A stretch of 42,792 bases of DNA from an uncultured Caryophanales bacterium (lineage in GTDB: Bacteria; Bacillota_I; Bacilli_A; RF39; UBA660): contig CAMNHK010000011.1 in the NCBI GenBank assembly GCA_946539445.1, forward strand, positions 1-42,792, given 5' to 3'. Every line of letters begins with the position of its first letter. Position 1 is the stretch's first letter. Position numbers and translations under genes: made by a program. The notes below the pieces were generated by a model. It did no database searches. It was not told the DNA's origin and was given only the letters and a program-made list of their open reading frames with translations. Shown piece after piece: positions 1 to 8,776 of this stretch.

Positions 1-2556
1 TTATAACCATTCTTTGTATTTTTTGATGTAGATTTTCTTTACTATTTGAGCAATCAATCCATATAGAAGGACTAATCCTATTAAGTAAGCATAATAGATT
101 GGTGGTAACATTACAAAGTTAAAGCCTCCCACTTTGCTTAATAACATTGGTACTAATATGGTAGAGAATACGGTTGCACCAGTTAGTAATAAAAGTGTAT
201 TACTTGGTTTTGATTTAGTAATATGATTCGTTCTAATATAGAAAATCATTAGAGTTTCGGAGATAATACATTCTACAAACCAAGCCGTTTGGAAGAAGGC
301 TTGCTTATCAATGGAATTATATTTGAAAATAAACCAGAAAATAACAAAGGCAACTACATCGGTTATGGATGAAATTACTCCGAAAATTGTCATGAATTTA
401 CTAATGGATTTAATATCCCATTTTCTTACTTTTTTGATAAAGTCTTCATCTACATTATCATATGGTATTCCAATTTGGGATAATTCTACAATAAAGTCTT
501 GAATTAACATTTGAATTGGTAGCAAAGGTAAGAATGGTAACCATACACTGGCAATCATAATAGAGAATACATCTCCAAAATCTTGGCTAAGGGCAAGTTT
601 CATATATTTTAAAATATTTCCGTATACTTTTCTTCCTTCTATTACTCCATTATGAATGACTTCTAGGTTTTGTTCTAGAAGAATAATATCACTTGATTCT
701 TTGGCAATATCCGTTCCACTATCTACACTGATTCCAACATCAGATGAGGTTAAAGCGGGAGCATCATTTACTCCATCTCCCATATAACCAACGGAGTGTC
801 CATTTTTTCTTAGGATCGATACTACTCGTTCTTTTTGTAATGGATTCATCCTAGCAAAAATATCTACTTCTTCTACTAGTTTTGATAATTCATGGTCATT
901 TAGTTTTTCTAAATCTTTTCCAGTTACAATTTTACTATCAATACCAACGGCACTACAGATATTTTTGGTGGCAAAAGCGTTATCTCCTGTTAATATTTTT
1001 ATTCTTACTCCATACTCTTTTAATAATTGTATCGTTTTTTCAGCCGATGGTTTTGGTGGATCTAAGAAAGCAATTAATCCAATTAAAGTTAGGTCTTTTT
1101 CATCTTCCCTATTAAACTTTCCAACTCCTTCGTATTCATGTTTTACCGCTAGAGCAATTACTTGCATTCCTTGCTTAGCAAGAGACTCAGCTTTTTCGTT
1201 GGTACTTTCTATGATTTCTTTCGAGATTGGCACTTCTATATTATCAATTAAAGCCATATCACATACTTTTACGATTTCTTCTAAGGCACCTTTGGCAATA
1301 ACGGAATAAGTTCCTTGGTTTTCTACTACGATGGATGCTCTTTTTCTCATATAATCGAAGGGAATTTCATCCATTTTTTTGTAATCATCAATGTTTACTT
1401 TATGACTTTTAGCGTATTGAATGATAGCTTTATCTACGATATTTTTATATCCTGTACTTAAATAACTATTTACATAAGCACATTTTAATACGTAGTCATC
1501 ATCTTCTCCTTTTACATTGATATATTTTTGTAGTTCAATGTTATTCTTCGTAAGAGTTCCGGTTTTATCGGTACATAGGATATCCATAGAGCCTAGATTT
1601 TGAATAGACTTAATACTTTTTACAAGAGTATTCTTTTTTGCTAATGCTTTACTTCCTCTTGTTAGATTCACATTTACTATCATTGGTAACATGCTTGGAG
1701 TAATTCCTACTGCTACCGATAAAGCAAATAAAATGGCTTCTTTCATGTTTCCTCGAATCATTCCATAAATGATAAATACAGAGATGGAAATAATGACCAT
1801 ATAACGAATTAATAATCCGGATATATGATTCATTCCTTGATCAAAGGATGTTTCTTCTTTAACTACTTCTTTCTTTTTATTCATTTTCCCAATATAAGTA
1901 TCTAATCCTTTTTTAATGACAATTCCTTTTCCCTGTCCACTGATAACTGTACATCCCATTAAACATATATTAGACATATCAATTGGATCTTCTGTTTGAG
2001 AATGCTCGATGGCGATTTTTTCAACCGCTGCACTTTCACCTGTAAATGAAGATTGATTGATAAATAAGTCTTTACTCTCCATTAAATATAAATCGGCTGG
2101 AATTACGGAACCAGCGCTCAAAGTAATAATGTCTCCACATACTACTTTTTCTTGGCGAATTTCTTTTTGTTTTTCTTCTCTAATGACATCTGTAAATATT
2201 CTTATTTGTTCTTTTAAACGTTCATTAAAACGATATGTCGAATAATCTTGCGTAAAACGAATTATTACACTAATAATGGTAATTCCAAGAATGATAAAAG
2301 CTCCTAAAACATCATTTGTCATAAAGTCTATTGCGGCAAGTAGCAATAAGATTAAAACAAATTTATCTTTAAAGCTTTCTATAATAAAAAATAAGGGTGT
2401 TTTCTTTTTATGGTTCGTGGCAATATTTTCCCCATATTTTTCTAAACGTTTTCTCACTTGATCTTTGGATAGACCATTTTCATTGGTTTTAAATAATTCC
2501 ATTATTTCTTCTTTGCTTTTGGAAGATAATTCTTGATATGTTAATTTTTCATTCAT
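1..2556 (-). CDS. mgtA: P-type ATPase, MgtA/MgtB-like magnesium importer
   Basis: An 851-residue P-type ATPase, probably a P3B magnesium-import pump of the cytoplasmic membrane. Visible motifs are TGES of the actuator domain (172-175), the phosphorylation motif DKTGTLT with Asp330, and the hinge motif GDGVNDAP with the preceding NPLQKERVV stretch. Membrane segments lie near residues 50-110, 250-300 and in a cluster from about 660 to the end, which is the MgtA layout. MgtA proteins are usually about 900 residues; this one is slightly short at the N-terminus but keeps every catalytic part. The start is supported by AGGTGAT just upstream. Only 37 bases separate it from the gene before it, so there is no room for an M-box leader. 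Calcium transport cannot be excluded from sequence alone, but the N-terminal and C-terminal segments read as MgtA-type. Confidence 0.9.
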   Translation of the reverse strand: MNEKLTYQELSSKSKEEIMELFKTNENGLSKDQVRKRLEKYGENIATNHKKKTPLFFIIESFKDKFVLILLLLAAIDFMTNDVLGAFIILGITIISVIIRFTQDYSTYRFNERLKEQIRIFTDVIREEKQKEIRQEKVVCGDIITLSAGSVIPADLYLMESKDLFINQSSFTGESAAVEKIAIEHSQTEDPIDMSNICLMGCTVISGQGKGIVIKKGLDTYIGKMNKKKEVVKEETSFDQGMNHISGLLIRYMVIISISVFIIYGMIRGNMKEAILFALSVAVGITPSMLPMIVNVNLTRGSKALAKKNTLVKSIKSIQNLGSMDILCTDKTGTLTKNNIELQKYINVKGEDDDYVLKCAYVNSYLSTGYKNIVDKAIIQYAKSHKVNIDDYKKMDEIPFDYMRKRASIVVENQGTYSVIAKGALEEIVKVCDMALIDNIEVPISKEIIESTNEKAESLAKQGMQVIALAVKHEYEGVGKFNREDEKDLTLIGLIAFLDPPKPSAEKTIQLLKEYGVRIKILTGDNAFATKNICSAVGIDSKIVTGKDLEKLNDHELSKLVEEVDIFARMNPLQKERVVSILRKNGHSVGYMGDGVNDAPALTSSDVGISVDSGTDIAKESSDIILLEQNLEVIHNGVIEGRKVYGNILKYMKLALSQDFGDVFSIMIASVWLPFLPLLPIQMLIQDFIVELSQIGIPYDNVDEDFIKKVRKWDIKSISKFMTIFGVISSITDVVAFVIFWFIFKYNSIDKQAFFQTAWFVECIISETLMIFYIRTNHITKSKPSNTLLLLTGATVFSTILVPMLLSKVGGFNFVMLPPIYYAYLIGLVLLYGLIAQIVKKIYIKKYKEWL

Positions 2557-2593
2557 CGTATCACCTACTCTTTATTAGTATACCAAACTATTC

Positions 2594-3139
2594 TTATTTT
2601 TGGTTTTTCTTTTCATCTAATTGATTGATATAATTATTGAATTCTTGAAAAGATAAATTTGGTTCTACTTCATAGAACTCTGTAATTGGTCTTGGAATTC
2701 CACCAGAGAGTTCTACATAATAATCATTAATTTTTTGAATAGCTTCCTCTTCTGTGGAATAGGAATAGATTCCTATTCTTTCGGTATTCGGATGTTCTAT
2801 TTGATATACTTTTCCTTCTTTTCCAAATAAAACAAAACAGTGCATATGTTCTTCTGCTTCTAAATCTTGAAAATCTGTTCCTTCATATATTCTTGTACAA
2901 TACATTTTATTTGGTAAATGAATTAAATCTAGCAAGGATGACATTAAAGCTACTTGTTCTATGCAGGTTCCAATACCATGTTGTAGAGTTTCTTCTATTG
3001 AGGATGTTCTATATAGTTTGCGAAAGTTTTTCATATTATTTATATGTTCTTCTCCATTTAAATCCAACCATCCATATTGAATGTTTTCTTTCATAAATTC
3101 TAAAATGTCTTCAGGAGTTTCTATTTGAGTTATTAGCAT
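2594..3139 (-). CDS. Transglutaminase-like cysteine-fold protein
   Basis: A 181-residue soluble protein that looks like the transglutaminase-like superfamily. The supporting pattern is a cysteine at the start of a helix (Cys59 in GIGTCIEQVALMSSLL), a later histidine strand (His98/His100 in EEHMHCFVLFG) and a third polar position near IEHPN (His116). The motif around Cys59, with a glycine-rich approach and a following hydrophobic helix, is typical of bacterial members that may act as proteases, deamidases or non-catalytic folds. No signal peptide or membrane segment is seen. The start follows GAGGAAG. It has its own promoter in the divergent region shared with mutY and may be transcribed on into the ATPase gene 37 bases downstream. 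The substrate is unknown. Confidence 0.65.
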   Translation of the reverse strand: MLITQIETPEDILEFMKENIQYGWLDLNGEEHINNMKNFRKLYRTSSIEETLQHGIGTCIEQVALMSSLLDLIHLPNKMYCTRIYEGTDFQDLEAEEHMHCFVLFGKEGKVYQIEHPNTERIGIYSYSTEEEAIQKINDYYVELSGGIPRPITEFYEVEPNLSFQEFNNYINQLDEKKNQK

Positions 3140-3162
3140 TTTTATCTTCCTCTCTATCTTTT

Positions 3163-3192
3163 ATTATACCGCGAATCATTTTTATGGTACAA
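3163..3192 (-). promoter_or_regulatory. Sigma-A-type promoter for the transglutaminase-like gene
   Basis: On the minus strand TTGTAC (3187-3192) and TATAAT (3163-3168) are separated by 18 bases, giving a start of transcription near 3156 and a leader of about 17 bases before the ATG at 3139. The -35 overlaps the proposed -10 of mutY on the other strand, so the two divergent genes may compete for polymerase. Confidence 0.6.
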
Positions 3193-3193
3193 T
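3186..3193 (+). promoter_or_regulatory. Extended -10 element of mutY (possible leaderless start)
   Basis: TACAAT at 3188-3193 is preceded by a TGG, giving an extended -10 (TGnTACAAT, reading from 3185). A start of transcription 6-7 bases downstream falls at about 3200, the A of the mutY ATG. No Shine-Dalgarno sequence lies between the -10 and the start codon. No convincing -35 was found. Confidence 0.45.
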
Positions 3194-3199
3194 CTTCTT

Positions 3200-4213
3200 A
3201 TGAAAGATTGTGTTGAATTATTATTAAATTGGTATCAAGAGAATAAAAGAGAACTCCCTTGGAGAATGGACCGAGAGCCTTACCATGTATGGATTAGTGA
3301 AATTATGCTTCAGCAAACTCGTATTGAGGCGGTTATCGACTATTATCATCGTTTTATGGAAAAAATTCCAACGATTCAAGCTTTAAGTGAGATACCGGAA
3401 GATGAACTATTAAAATTATGGGAAGGTTTAGGCTATTACAGTCGAGCAAGAAACTTAAAGAAAGCCGCTCAAAAGATTATGAGTGACTTTCATGGTGAAT
3501 TTCCTAAGAATTATTCCGATATTTTATCTCTTCCTGGAATTGGGGAATATACCGCTGGTGCGATTAGTTCTATTTGTTTTGATCTTCCAGAAGTTGCGAT
3601 TGATGGAAATGTGATGAGAGTTTACTGCCGTCTTCATAATTTAGACTGGGATGTTTCGGATTTAAAAGTAAAAAAAGAAATTGGAAAAAGAATTCAAGAA
3701 ATTCTTCCCAAAGAATCCGGAGACTTTAATCAAGGAATTATGGAATTAGGAGAAGTCGTTTGTATTCCAGGAGGGGCTCCTAAATGTGATGAATGTCCTT
3801 TAAAATATCATTGCCTCGCTCTATTAAATGGGAATCAATGTTTGATACCTAGAAAGGTTGTAAAGAAAGAGAAACTGGAAGAGGAGTATACTGTTTTTAT
3901 TATTCGATATAAGAATTATTATGCTTTGCATAAAAGAGAAGATGGATTATTGAAAAATATGTGGGAATTTCCCAATCATGAGCGATTTCTTACTTTTGAT
4001 GAAGTAAAAGAGATTATTCCTCATATAACTTCTATTCGTATGGGGATTACCAATACTCATATTTTTAGTCACAAAAAATGGTTTATGAGTAGCTATGTAA
4101 TAGAAGTAGACCAAAAGAATAATGATTATACTTGGGTAACACTAGAAGATATTCAAGAGAATTATGCCATTCCAACGGCTTTTATGCCTTTTCTTGAATC
4201 CATTTCAAAATAA
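3200..4213 (+). CDS. mutY: A/G-specific adenine DNA glycosylase MutY
   Basis: A 337-residue base-excision repair enzyme that removes adenine mispaired with 8-oxoguanine. It shows the catalytic glutamate in WISEIMLQQT (Glu34), the helix-hairpin-helix LPGIGEYTAG (111-120), the catalytic aspartate in AIDGNVMRV (Asp135), and the iron-sulfur cluster cysteines 188, 196, 199 and 205. The first spacing is C-x7-C rather than the classical x6, a variant I believe also occurs in other Bacillota. The C-terminal part, about 225-337, fits the NUDIX-like 8-oxoguanine recognition domain. The start is odd: there is no ribosome binding site and an extended -10 lies only 7 bases upstream, so the mRNA may be leaderless. 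The N-terminal length matches the family, which argues against a later start. A hairpin terminator overlaps its stop codon. Confidence 0.95.
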   Translation: MKDCVELLLNWYQENKRELPWRMDREPYHVWISEIMLQQTRIEAVIDYYHRFMEKIPTIQALSEIPEDELLKLWEGLGYYSRARNLKKAAQKIMSDFHGEFPKNYSDILSLPGIGEYTAGAISSICFDLPEVAIDGNVMRVYCRLHNLDWDVSDLKVKKEIGKRIQEILPKESGDFNQGIMELGEVVCIPGGAPKCDECPLKYHCLALLNGNQCLIPRKVVKKEKLEEEYTVFIIRYKNYYALHKREDGLLKNMWEFPNHERFLTFDEVKEIIPHITSIRMGITNTHIFSHKKWFMSSYVIEVDQKNNDYTWVTLEDIQENYAIPTAFMPFLESISK

Positions 4214-4241
4214 AATATCCACAAGTTCTGTGGATATTTTT
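4213..4241. terminator. Bidirectional terminator between mutY and a small convergent gene
   Basis: An 11-bp perfect stem (4213-4223 pairing with 4229-4239) with a 5-base loop, flanked by A and T runs, ends both the plus-strand mutY gene and the minus-strand small gene. The stop codons of both genes touch the stem. Confidence 0.85.
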
Positions 4242-4446
4242 AATTACAAAGTGTTTTCATATACTCTGTTGTAAACTCTTTCCAATTTTTTGGTTCTTTT
4301 ATTTTTTTCTTATGATAAATTTGTTTTACGATCATTATCATATTGTTTTCTGTTGCTTTTTTTGAAAGATTATAGACTTCTTTGCCACTAATCCATAGGA
4401 ATGTTAATAAAGCAATCCCTATTAGTGAAATTCCTATTTTTTTCAT
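4240..4446 (-). CDS. Small single-pass membrane protein, unknown function
   Basis: A 68-residue protein with one N-terminal hydrophobic segment (about residues 5-21) followed by a basic, lysine-rich tail. It is not recognised as any family. It is probably a real gene because AAAGGAG lies 6 bases upstream of the ATG, an extended -10 (TGGTATAAT on the minus strand at 4469-4477) lies further upstream, and a terminator lies directly after it. The topology could be a signal anchor with the tail outside. It is downstream of the DUF4272 gene but has its own promoter. Confidence 0.6.
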   Translation of the reverse strand: MKKIGISLIGIALLTFLWISGKEVYNLSKKATENNMIMIVKQIYHKKKIKEPKNWKEFTTEYMKTLCN

Positions 4447-4468
4447 AGTCTTTCTCCTTTCGGGAGTT

Positions 4469-4477
4469 ATTATACCA
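4469..4477 (-). promoter_or_regulatory. Extended -10 promoter of the 68-residue membrane protein gene
   Basis: The minus strand reads TGG followed by TATAAT (4469-4474), an extended -10. The Shine-Dalgarno AAAGGAG and ATG follow about 20 bases downstream. No clear -35 is seen, as expected when the extended element is strong. Confidence 0.5.
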
Positions 4478-4480
4478 CAA

Positions 4481-5752
4481 TTATGTATCTAAGGAAATAT
4501 TATACCAATCTTCTTCCTCGGATATTAGCCATTCTAGCCCTCTTCTTCTTTCTACTACGATAGAGGCATCTAAATTACCCGTTTTCGTTTCTGGATGAAT
4601 TTGTTTTTCTACTATGGCCCAATGATAACGATAATACAAATCTAATAAATCCAATATTTTATCTGGGCTTCTTAAGAAGCATTTTTCTTTGAATTCTTCA
4701 TAATTCTTACATTCTAACACTAATTGTACCGCTAGATTACAATCACATATTGCGGAAGCATCCGATATATCATCTATTAAACTTAAAGCCCAAACAAGTG
4801 ACCAATATGTTTCATATTCCCAATCAATATCGATAATATCTTGCTTTGTATAAGTTCCTTCTAGCACTCTTTTTTCTTTATCATTTAAAGAATCTAATAC
4901 TCCATATTTTTTTAATAAGTCTAGACATACTTCTTTGGTATCCATTCTTTCTTCTTTTATGTCACACGCTAGTTGTATGATAATAATACTAGCAATGGCT
5001 CTTTTACAAATCGTATCTATATCTTTTAAAACAACTTGGCTGCTTTCTTCTAATAAAGGTAATTCCTCAAAGCAGGCAATTTCTTGAGATTTTATGATAC
5101 GATTGGATCTTTCTCTACGAATCATACTTTCTGTTTGTTTTTCTTCCTTCTTAGGTGTTTTCTTATTGGTTATATTACTAATTAGAGCATTTACAATTAC
5201 AATTAAAAAGGATAATAAGAAGCAATAAGCATAGGCACTTTCTTCTGTTATTAAGTACGTTACAATTAAAATCATACATATTACTAGAAATAGAATCATC
5301 ATATATCCTGAATTTCTACTCATTTTTTTCTGTTTATTATTTTCTACTTTTTGTACTGGTTCTTCTACTATTTTGTCTTCTATTTTTAGTTTTACAATAT
5401 TATCTACTTGTTGATTGTATACATGCTTTCCTAATAAATCTAAAAGATTTAAGATATTGTTTTCGTGACTACTGGCAAATTCCAGATAACAAGTACTAGA
5501 TGTTTCTAGATTCTTATCTTCATAAAAGTCACTGATATAGCAATTATAGGTATCTAAGATATCTTCTAAGGGATACTGAGATATGTGTTTGGCATTTTCT
5601 CCTTCTCCTAGGGATGGTTCTTGCGTAAAGGAAAAAGATACTACATAAATAATATGTCCATCTTTATCCGTTGTTTCATAGATTCCAGATTCTAACTTTT
5701 TATAGGAATCCTCTTGATATTTAGGACTTTGATATTTTTGTATGTTTTTCAT
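4481..5752 (-). CDS. Membrane protein with C-terminal DUF4272 domain
   Basis: A 423-residue protein in three parts. Residues 1-140 are a soluble domain not recognised. Two membrane segments lie at about 150-168 and 172-192, followed by a charged linker. The C-terminal 200 residues match DUF4272, best seen in the closing signature VVERRRGLEWLISEEEDW and ISLDT, plus the preceding WSLVWALSLIDDISDAS. Most DUF4272 proteins I know of are soluble, so the membrane-anchored two-domain form is unusual. Its function is unknown. AGGAGAGG gives a clear start, and the gene lies 9 bases after the DMT transporter gene, so the two are probably co-transcribed. Confidence 0.75.
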   Translation of the reverse strand: MKNIQKYQSPKYQEDSYKKLESGIYETTDKDGHIIYVVSFSFTQEPSLGEGENAKHISQYPLEDILDTYNCYISDFYEDKNLETSSTCYLEFASSHENNILNLLDLLGKHVYNQQVDNIVKLKIEDKIVEEPVQKVENNKQKKMSRNSGYMMILFLVICMILIVTYLITEESAYAYCFLLSFLIVIVNALISNITNKKTPKKEEKQTESMIRRERSNRIIKSQEIACFEELPLLEESSQVVLKDIDTICKRAIASIIIIQLACDIKEERMDTKEVCLDLLKKYGVLDSLNDKEKRVLEGTYTKQDIIDIDWEYETYWSLVWALSLIDDISDASAICDCNLAVQLVLECKNYEEFKEKCFLRSPDKILDLLDLYYRYHWAIVEKQIHPETKTGNLDASIVVERRRGLEWLISEEEDWYNISLDT

Positions 5753-5761
5753 AAACCTCTC

Positions 5762-6661
5762 CTATATATCCATGATAGCAAGAATGATTATTCCTACTAA
5801 TACTAGGGATATAAATATATATTCTTTTTTTGTTAATTTTTCTTTTAAGAATATTCTAGATAATAGCATGGATAACACACAATAGCTTCCTACTATGGGA
5901 GCTGATATAGTCGCATTATCACTCATAGCATATACATAAAAGAATTGTCCAGCTGTTTCAAAGATGGCCGCCAATAATTTTGGTTTTTGTTGAAATCCTT
6001 TGATGGGAATTTTTTTAAGTTTCAAATAGAAGAATGTTAGAATTCCGTATATTAAGAATGTATACTCATAAGCTACTAAAGCGGTATCCTCGTTAATGAG
6101 TTTTAATTTATCTAGAAAGATTCCATCTAAAAAGGTTCCTGCACCATCCAGTAAGCAATAAATTAAAGGAAATAAAATGGTTAATTGCAACACTTTTTTG
6201 AACGTATTATTTTTTTTGAATTCTATTCGTTCTTTTTTATTCTCTTTTAGCTCTAAAACGGATAAAGCAAAGATTCCTATAAAGATGAGAACTACGGCTA
6301 TATAGAATGGCCAGTCATAGTGTTCTTTAAATATTACGAGTAGTAAGAGTGCCGTTATTACTCCACTCGTGTTTTGAATGGGGCTGGAAATAGATAATTC
6401 CAAATACTTTAATCCTCTATAGCCAATCACCATACTGGAAATGTATAGTAAGGAAACTGGTAAGTATTTAATTACATCCATAATAGTAATGGATGTTGGT
6501 TTTACTAATAAAAACAAAGTTGCATGGATACCCATGATTAGTCCCACTAAGATACCAGTCTTTAGATGATTCGCTTCTTCGGAAGATTGATTGCCTATTT
6601 TATAAAATAAATCGGCTATTCCCCATGATAAAAATGTCGCGATGGTGCATACTAACCACAT
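5762..6661 (-). CDS. EamA/DMT-superfamily transporter
   Basis: A 299-residue protein with about ten hydrophobic helices in two similar halves, the pattern of the drug/metabolite transporter superfamily. The N-terminus, MWLVCTIATFLSWGIADLF, and the repeat-like helices in the second half fit EamA-type permeases. The reading frame stays open upstream to a TTG at 6706, but that start would lie inside the terminator hairpin of the preceding gene. The ATG at 6661 has AAGGTGAG 5 bases upstream and is preferred. The substrate cannot be read from sequence. It is followed by the DUF4272 gene in the same direction. Confidence 0.8.
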   Translation of the reverse strand: MWLVCTIATFLSWGIADLFYKIGNQSSEEANHLKTGILVGLIMGIHATLFLLVKPTSITIMDVIKYLPVSLLYISSMVIGYRGLKYLELSISSPIQNTSGVITALLLLVIFKEHYDWPFYIAVVLIFIGIFALSVLELKENKKERIEFKKNNTFKKVLQLTILFPLIYCLLDGAGTFLDGIFLDKLKLINEDTALVAYEYTFLIYGILTFFYLKLKKIPIKGFQQKPKLLAAIFETAGQFFYVYAMSDNATISAPIVGSYCVLSMLLSRIFLKEKLTKKEYIFISLVLVGIIILAIMDI

Positions 6662-6692
6662 ACTTCTCACCTTAATCATTATAACTGAAAAA

Positions 6693-6720
6693 TAAAATAT
6701 CCACAAGAGGTGTGGATATT
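6693..6720 (-). terminator. Intrinsic terminator after the zinc-ribbon membrane protein gene
   Basis: A 10-bp stem (6696-6705 pairing with 6711-6720) with a 5-base loop, followed on the minus strand by a T-rich run. The stem has the same sequence as the terminator at 4213-4239, with a different loop. Confidence 0.8.
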
Positions 6721-6721
6721 C

Positions 6722-8131
6722 TTATTTTTCTTCTTTTATTTTTGTGTATTCTCCATATATTTGATCATTATTCGCATCTAACATAGAAGAACTGGTTAGT
6801 TCCGTTTCATGATCGATTAATTTATCATTTTCTATCACATTGGTTAATTCTTGTTTGGTTTCTCTTTCATATGTATGTCTAGCCCCAGCATTTCGATATT
6901 TGGAACTTTTTACTCCATAGAAAATAGGACCGGTAATTAAAGCAATGAATAAGAATACGGATAATGCTTTAAATTGTTCTGTATTTTTTGTTAGGATGGC
7001 AAGAGAGAGAATAATGGCTTCTATTATGATTGTAATCAAGAATAGTTTTCCTTTATTCATTGGTACACTTCCCATGGTTTCTCCGGTTCTTGCATTTACC
7101 GCTACATAGTGAAGAGTTTTTCCTGGATCTTGATAGGAATATAGCCATACTGGAAGATAAGCAGCTACCCATTGTTTTCCTGTAATATCTAATTTTTCTT
7201 GATCCCAACGAACTCCTCGATCATAGAATTTAATTTTTTGATTTAGGGCATGTCTAGCAACATCTTTTAATTCTTGATCCACTTTTTCTTCCATATTTCC
7301 AACGTTTACATCTCTTTTTTCAGAAGAAAAACCCGCTAAGTAGTTGGCTTTGTATTTTACACAATTTTCGGTATCAAAGGGCATTATGGCATTAATTACA
7401 TTATTCGTTCGCTCTTTGCTTCGTTTATTTAAGCGGTCAGAGTTTGATTCAATGGTTAAATCGTCAATGGAAATATCAAATTCTCTTTCTACTTTGTAGA
7501 CATCCGCATCATAATACGTTTCTTCTTTGTCATCTTTTTTTACGGTATATTTTCTTACTTCATGTTCTCCTTCTCCAATAAACTTTCCATGAGCTTTTGC
7601 ATCTACTAACATATAAGGGAAATATACTCCCATAATATTATCGGTTGTGAATTCTTTTTTGAAAGTTGAGTTGGCAAAGAATTTTCTTTTTTCCACAAAT
7701 TGTGTGATTTTTTCTTGAGCTTCTTTCTTTTCTAAGGCAAATGGTAATACTACATCTGGTACTGCCCCATTATCGATTTGGGCATTAATGGATAAGATGC
7801 TACGACACCAGTGACATCTAGCATTGGTTGCTTCGGCTGTATTAATTACTACTTCTGCTCCACATCCGCTACATTTCAAAGTTATAATATCGTTGGCATT
7901 TTTGTCGATATCTTTCGTTCCACTACCTCTTGTTTCACCCTCTAAGTTTTTTGCTTCTTTTTCAATACCTTCTACTTCTTCTGCTTCAAACTCTGTATAG
8001 CAATAATTACAAATTAATTTTTTCTTTTTCGTACTGTAGGTCACATCGCTAGCGCCACATTGAGGGCAACGATTCGTACCATGTTCTTCTTCATTGGATG
8101 TATTGACTACTTTCACTTCTTTTTCTTCCAT
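6722..8131 (-). CDS. Double zinc-ribbon membrane protein (TFIIB-type ribbon)
   Basis: A 469-residue protein with two N-terminal zinc ribbons: Cys22/Cys25/Cys41/Cys44 and Cys87/Cys90/Cys106/Cys109. A long soluble region follows, then two membrane segments near residues 363-380 and 390-408 and a short charged tail. Such proteins are often labelled as TFIIB-type zinc ribbon or helicase-like, but no helicase motif is present. Its layout matches the protein at 21547-22959: ribbon pair, a segment with FPYMLVDAKAHGKF, a region containing a Y-GF/GY-AD motif, then the conserved NARTGETMGSVPMNKGK before the membrane part. The two are clearly paralogs. The start has AAGGAG 6 bases upstream. The function is unknown; a role in envelope homeostasis is only a guess. 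Confidence 0.75.
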   Translation of the reverse strand: MEEKEVKVVNTSNEEEHGTNRCPQCGASDVTYSTKKKKLICNYCYTEFEAEEVEGIEKEAKNLEGETRGSGTKDIDKNANDIITLKCSGCGAEVVINTAEATNARCHWCRSILSINAQIDNGAVPDVVLPFALEKKEAQEKITQFVEKRKFFANSTFKKEFTTDNIMGVYFPYMLVDAKAHGKFIGEGEHEVRKYTVKKDDKEETYYDADVYKVEREFDISIDDLTIESNSDRLNKRSKERTNNVINAIMPFDTENCVKYKANYLAGFSSEKRDVNVGNMEEKVDQELKDVARHALNQKIKFYDRGVRWDQEKLDITGKQWVAAYLPVWLYSYQDPGKTLHYVAVNARTGETMGSVPMNKGKLFLITIIIEAIILSLAILTKNTEQFKALSVFLFIALITGPIFYGVKSSKYRNAGARHTYERETKQELTNVIENDKLIDHETELTSSSMLDANNDQIYGEYTKIKEEK

Positions 8132-8170
8132 AGGTTTCTCCTTACGATTACTTTTCTTGATTATATCATA

Positions 8171-8200
8171 AAAAAAAACTATCTACTAGATAGTCTTTTT
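8171..8200. terminator. Terminator between the lipoprotein and zinc-ribbon genes
   Basis: A 7-bp stem (8178-8184 pairing with 8188-8194) with a 3-base loop lies between A and T runs. It closes the fibre operon on the minus strand. Confidence 0.75.
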
Positions 8201-8742
8201 TATTCGGCTTTTAATACTACCATAGAATTAAAGAATTCTTGTAGTTTTTCCCCCGCTAGAACATCTGCTACTACAACTTCTTCGTTTACATCTAAACGGT
8301 CAATAGAAACAAATAATACTTTTGCCATATCTTTTTCTTTGTCAGTATCAATTAAAATATTTAAATAAAGTCCACTCGAATAATTTCCATAAGCATATGC
8401 TTCATAATCTCCAAACTTATATTCTTTATAATACTTTTGTTCTGAACGTGTTTTTTGAGAATCTTTATAAGTTGTGGTACGCATGTCTGTATAATACATT
8501 TCAAATGATACATCTAAATCTTCATTTTTAAATGTAATTGCCGTTGTACGTCCTCCATGATCTTCTTCTGGCTCTGTATAGTTTTCTTCTTTGGCAAAGG
8601 TAAAAACGGTTGAATATCCAAAATCTTTATCGGTCAATTCAATATTTCTTTGTTCCACAACTTCTTTTTTGTTTCCACAGCCTGTTACTACTACTAATAA
8701 TGCAGGGATTAATAGTAAGCATAATAATAATTTCTTTTTCAT
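8200..8742 (-). CDS. Predicted lipoprotein, unknown function
   Basis: A 180-residue exported protein with a lysine-rich N-terminus, a hydrophobic stretch and the lipobox VTGC, so Cys22 is the likely lipidated residue after signal peptidase II cleavage. The mature part is acidic, without recognised domains, and reads as a small beta-rich fold. An upstream in-frame ATG at 8775 exists, but AAGGAAG lies 5 bases before the ATG at 8742 and only this start gives a proper lipoprotein signal. It is the last gene of the fibre operon, 34 bases after the Hint protein gene and directly before a terminator, so a role in anchoring or assembling the exported proteins is possible but not shown. Confidence 0.75.
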   Translation of the reverse strand: MKKKLLLCLLLIPALLVVVTGCGNKKEVVEQRNIELTDKDFGYSTVFTFAKEENYTEPEEDHGGRTTAITFKNEDLDVSFEMYYTDMRTTTYKDSQKTRSEQKYYKEYKFGDYEAYAYGNYSSGLYLNILIDTDKEKDMAKVLFVSIDRLDVNEEVVVADVLAGEKLQEFFNSMVVLKAE

Positions 8743-8776
8743 AGTATCTTCCTTTCTACTTCTATCATAACACATC

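Noticed and set aside
2557..2593. Magnesium riboswitch upstream of mgtA
   Set aside because: Only 37 bases separate the gene from its neighbour, too short for an M-box, and no leader structure is seen.
3761..3815. C-x7-C in the MutY iron-sulfur motif as a damaged cluster
   Set aside because: All four cysteines are present and I recall the same one-residue-longer loop in other Bacillota MutY proteins.
5762..6706. A longer start for the DMT transporter at 6706
   Set aside because: The TTG lies inside the terminator hairpin of the upstream gene; the ATG at 6661 has a good AAGGTGAG site.
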